From positions 1-5,792 of the forward strand of contig VBNY01000118.1 of the NCBI GenBank assembly GCA_005877705.1: a DNA stretch of 5,792 nt. The letters are read 5' to 3'. A program made the position numbers and the translations under genes. Shown piece by piece: positions 4,101 through 5,792 of this stretch. The notes below the pieces were generated by a model that had not been told where the DNA came from, did no database searches, and saw only the letters and a list, made by a program, of their open reading frames with translations. Numbering within the stretch: the stretch's first letter is position 1; the number at the start of each line of letters is the position of its first letter. The stretch is from Gammaproteobacteria bacterium. GTDB lineage: Bacteria; Pseudomonadota; Gammaproteobacteria; Steroidobacterales; Steroidobacteraceae.

Positions 4101-5792
4101 TCATGCATGTGTGCGCACAATCACAGTTTCGTCCACCGCGTGCGCCGCGGCACTCGCGGCCACGATCACCGGCAATTCTTCCAGCACATCGACCAGCGGC
4201 AGCGGCCTGCCGATAGCAAAGCCCTGCCCGTAGTCGACGCCGAGTGTGGCGATGCGTGTGCGAATCTCTTCGGTCTCGACGTACTCGGCGACTGTCGCGA
4301 GCGACATGCTGCGCGCCATCTGCGCGATCGCGCGCACCATGGATTCGGCACGCGGATCCTTCAGCACGTCGCGCACGAAGCTGCCGTCGATCTTCAGCAT
4401 CGTCACGGGAAGCTGCCGCAGGTAGGAAAGCGACGAAAAGCCCGTGCCGAAGTCATCGAGCGCCACCCCGCAGCCGATCCGCCGCAGGCGCCGTATCAGT
4501 GACTCAGCGCGTGCGATGCTGCCGACGGTCGCGTTCTCCGTCAGCTCGAAACAGAACAGCTCGGGATCGAGCCCGCTCGCGGCGATGCGCTCGAGCAGCA
4601 GATCGGGGAATGTCTCATCGTTGAGCGACTGCCCGGAAAAATTGATCGCAAAGGAGACGGCCTTGCCGGCCAGCAGCTGCGCGTGCGGCTTGAGCAGCTC
4701 GATCGCCTTGTCGATCACCCAGCGGTCGATCACCGGCATGAGCTGATAGCGATTGGCCGCCGACATGAAGCGGTCCGGACCGCGGGTCTTGCCTTCGTCG
4801 TCGATCATGCGCAGCAGCAGCTCGTAGTGCGGCCGGGCGTTCTCCGAGCCCGCGAACGGCAGGATGAGCTGCGCGTCGAGCCGGAACCGCCCCGCATCGA
4901 TTGCTTCGCGCAGCTGCGCGGCGATGTTGATGTCGGCAAAGCGGCGTACGAGGCTGAGGTCATTGCTTTGATAGACCTCGACTCGGTTGCGGCCGCGATC
5001 CTTGGCAGCCTTGCAGGCCGTCTCGGCCGCCGCGAGCGAGTGCATGAGCTCGCCGGCCTCGGTGTCGAGCAATGCCACACCCACGCTTATCGACACGTAC
5101 AGCCGCGCGTCTCCGTGCATGGTGCCGAGCTGCTCGGCGCCCAGGCGCAGAGCCTCGGCGAATTGCTCGGCGTCATCCAGTTGTGTCGGCAGCAGCAGCG
5201 CGAAGCGGTCGCCGGAAATGCGCGCTCCGAAGCCGCCGGGCGGCAACCGTTCGCGCACCAGCTCGCCGAGCCGGCCGAGCACCCCGTCGCCGACATGCAT
5301 GCCGAAGTTGTCGTTGATGACATGCAGCTGGTCGACATCGACATAGAGCGCGCTCCAGTGCCGCGCCCCGTTGTTATTCGCGACCACTGCGCGCACGCGA
5401 TGCTCGAACGCTGGCCGCATGTACAGGCCGCTGAGCGCGTCGTAGCTGCTCTCTATGACGCCAACGGTCTTGCGCGCCAGGATGTCGCCGAGCCGCGCGT
5501 CGCGCTCGGTGAAATTCTCGCCGAGCTCCTCGCGAAACAGGGCCAGCACGCCCATGGTGCGCCCCGCGACCGAGTGCAGCGGACAGGAGAGAATCCGGTA
5601 CGGCAGGATCCCGAAGGCGCTGTTGGCTGCGAGCTTGTTGATGATGACCGGCTGGCGGCGCATCTGCGCCATCGACAGGAGGTGCCGATGGGCGCGCGCC
5701 ACGAGCTGCGTGTCAGCCGGTCGCTTACCGTTCGTGCGTACCATTGCGATGCTCTTGCCCGGCACGATCAGCGCCACCGTCGAGCAGTGCAG
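4101..5792 (-). CDS. GAF-GGDEF-EAL protein, probable cyclic-di-GMP phosphodiesterase (N-terminus outside window)
   Basis: The frame ends with TGA at 4101 and stays open to the right edge, so the true start lies outside; the GTG at 5777 is used here only for numbering. Residues 1-105 look like the end of a GAF-type sensory domain (CPLHSVAGRTMGVLALFRE, 65-83). Residues about 112-270 are a GGDEF domain whose signature is SGDRF (188-192) instead of GGDEF: the fourth-position Glu is Arg, the usual FK and GH residues are altered (QLHVINDNFGM), and no RxxD inhibitory site is present. Cyclase activity is therefore doubtful. Residues about 285-535 are an EAL domain with the catalytic set retained: E319 (YELLLR), N379, E411 (ELTE), D441-D442 (DDFGTG), K462 (LKIDGSF), E498 (AEYVE) and Q518 (YGQGF). 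It probably hydrolyses c-di-GMP, with GAF and GGDEF as regulatory parts, and thereby affects motility or biofilm. About 100 bp separate it from the peptidase gene downstream. Confidence 0.92.
   Translation of the reverse strand: MHCSTVALIVPGKSIAMVRTNGKRPADTQLVARAHRHLLSMAQMRRQPVIINKLAANSAFGILPYRILSCPLHSVAGRTMGVLALFREELGENFTERDARLGDILARKTVGVIESSYDALSGLYMRPAFEHRVRAVVANNNGARHWSALYVDVDQLHVINDNFGMHVGDGVLGRLGELVRERLPPGGFGARISGDRFALLLPTQLDDAEQFAEALRLGAEQLGTMHGDARLYVSISVGVALLDTEAGELMHSLAAAETACKAAKDRGRNRVEVYQSNDLSLVRRFADINIAAQLREAIDAGRFRLDAQLILPFAGSENARPHYELLLRMIDDEGKTRGPDRFMSAANRYQLMPVIDRWVIDKAIELLKPHAQLLAGKAVSFAINFSGQSLNDETFPDLLLERIAASGLDPELFCFELTENATVGSIARAESLIRRLRRIGCGVALDDFGTGFSSLSYLRQLPVTMLKIDGSFVRDVLKDPRAESMVRAIAQMARSMSLATVAEYVETEEIRTRIATLGVDYGQGFAIGRPLPLVDVLEELPVIVAASAAAHAVDETVIVRTHA

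Noticed and set aside
3738..4502. A 254-codon + strand open frame spanning the peptidase/c-di-GMP gene gap
   Set aside because: It overlaps two well-supported genes on the other strand, its composition is the low-complexity His/Arg-rich type of antisense frames, and it has no family match I recognise.

Overview
This 5.8 kb window looks like ordinary chromosomal DNA from a GC-rich Gammaproteobacterium. The protein styles (an OPT-type transporter, an E. coli-like DedA, a Prc/CtpA-type S41 peptidase and a GAF-GGDEF-EAL protein) suggest something near Xanthomonadales, Nevskiales or Steroidobacterales. That placement is inferred from general familiarity with these families, not from a search. The window is densely coding: seven genes, two of them cut by the window edges. 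There are no RNA genes, insertion sequences, CRISPR arrays, integrase genes or phage structural genes.

Layout, left to right. (1) Positions 2-691, + strand: the C-terminal third of an OPT family oligopeptide transporter. (2) Positions 702-1471, - strand: a two-gene unit, an SRPBCC/AHSA1-like protein followed by a four-helix membrane protein of the Phage_holin_4_2 type. The two overlap by ATGA and are probably translationally coupled. (3) Positions 1576-1968, + strand: a MAPEG family membrane protein, divergent from the SRPBCC gene across a 104-bp gap with a candidate sigma70 promoter. (4) Positions 1972-2613, - strand: a DedA family membrane protein, convergent with MAPEG and separated by 3 bp. 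(5) Positions 2718-3992, - strand: an S41 C-terminal processing peptidase with a PDZ domain. (6) Positions 4101 to the window end, - strand: a GAF-GGDEF-EAL protein with a degenerate GGDEF motif and an intact EAL catalytic set, probably a cyclic-di-GMP phosphodiesterase.

No single pathway links the genes. Most encode envelope proteins (transporter, two small membrane proteins, DedA, periplasmic protease), with one c-di-GMP signalling protein upstream of the protease. The gaps longer than 20 bp are each about 100 bp, and no stretch over 300 bp lacks a gene. I do not see a new defence, mobile or biosynthetic system. The points most worth checking are the degenerate GGDEF, an apparent internal deletion near the C-terminus of the SRPBCC protein, a dyad around the putative -10 of the protease promoter, and a perfect 12-bp tandem repeat in the transporter gene.
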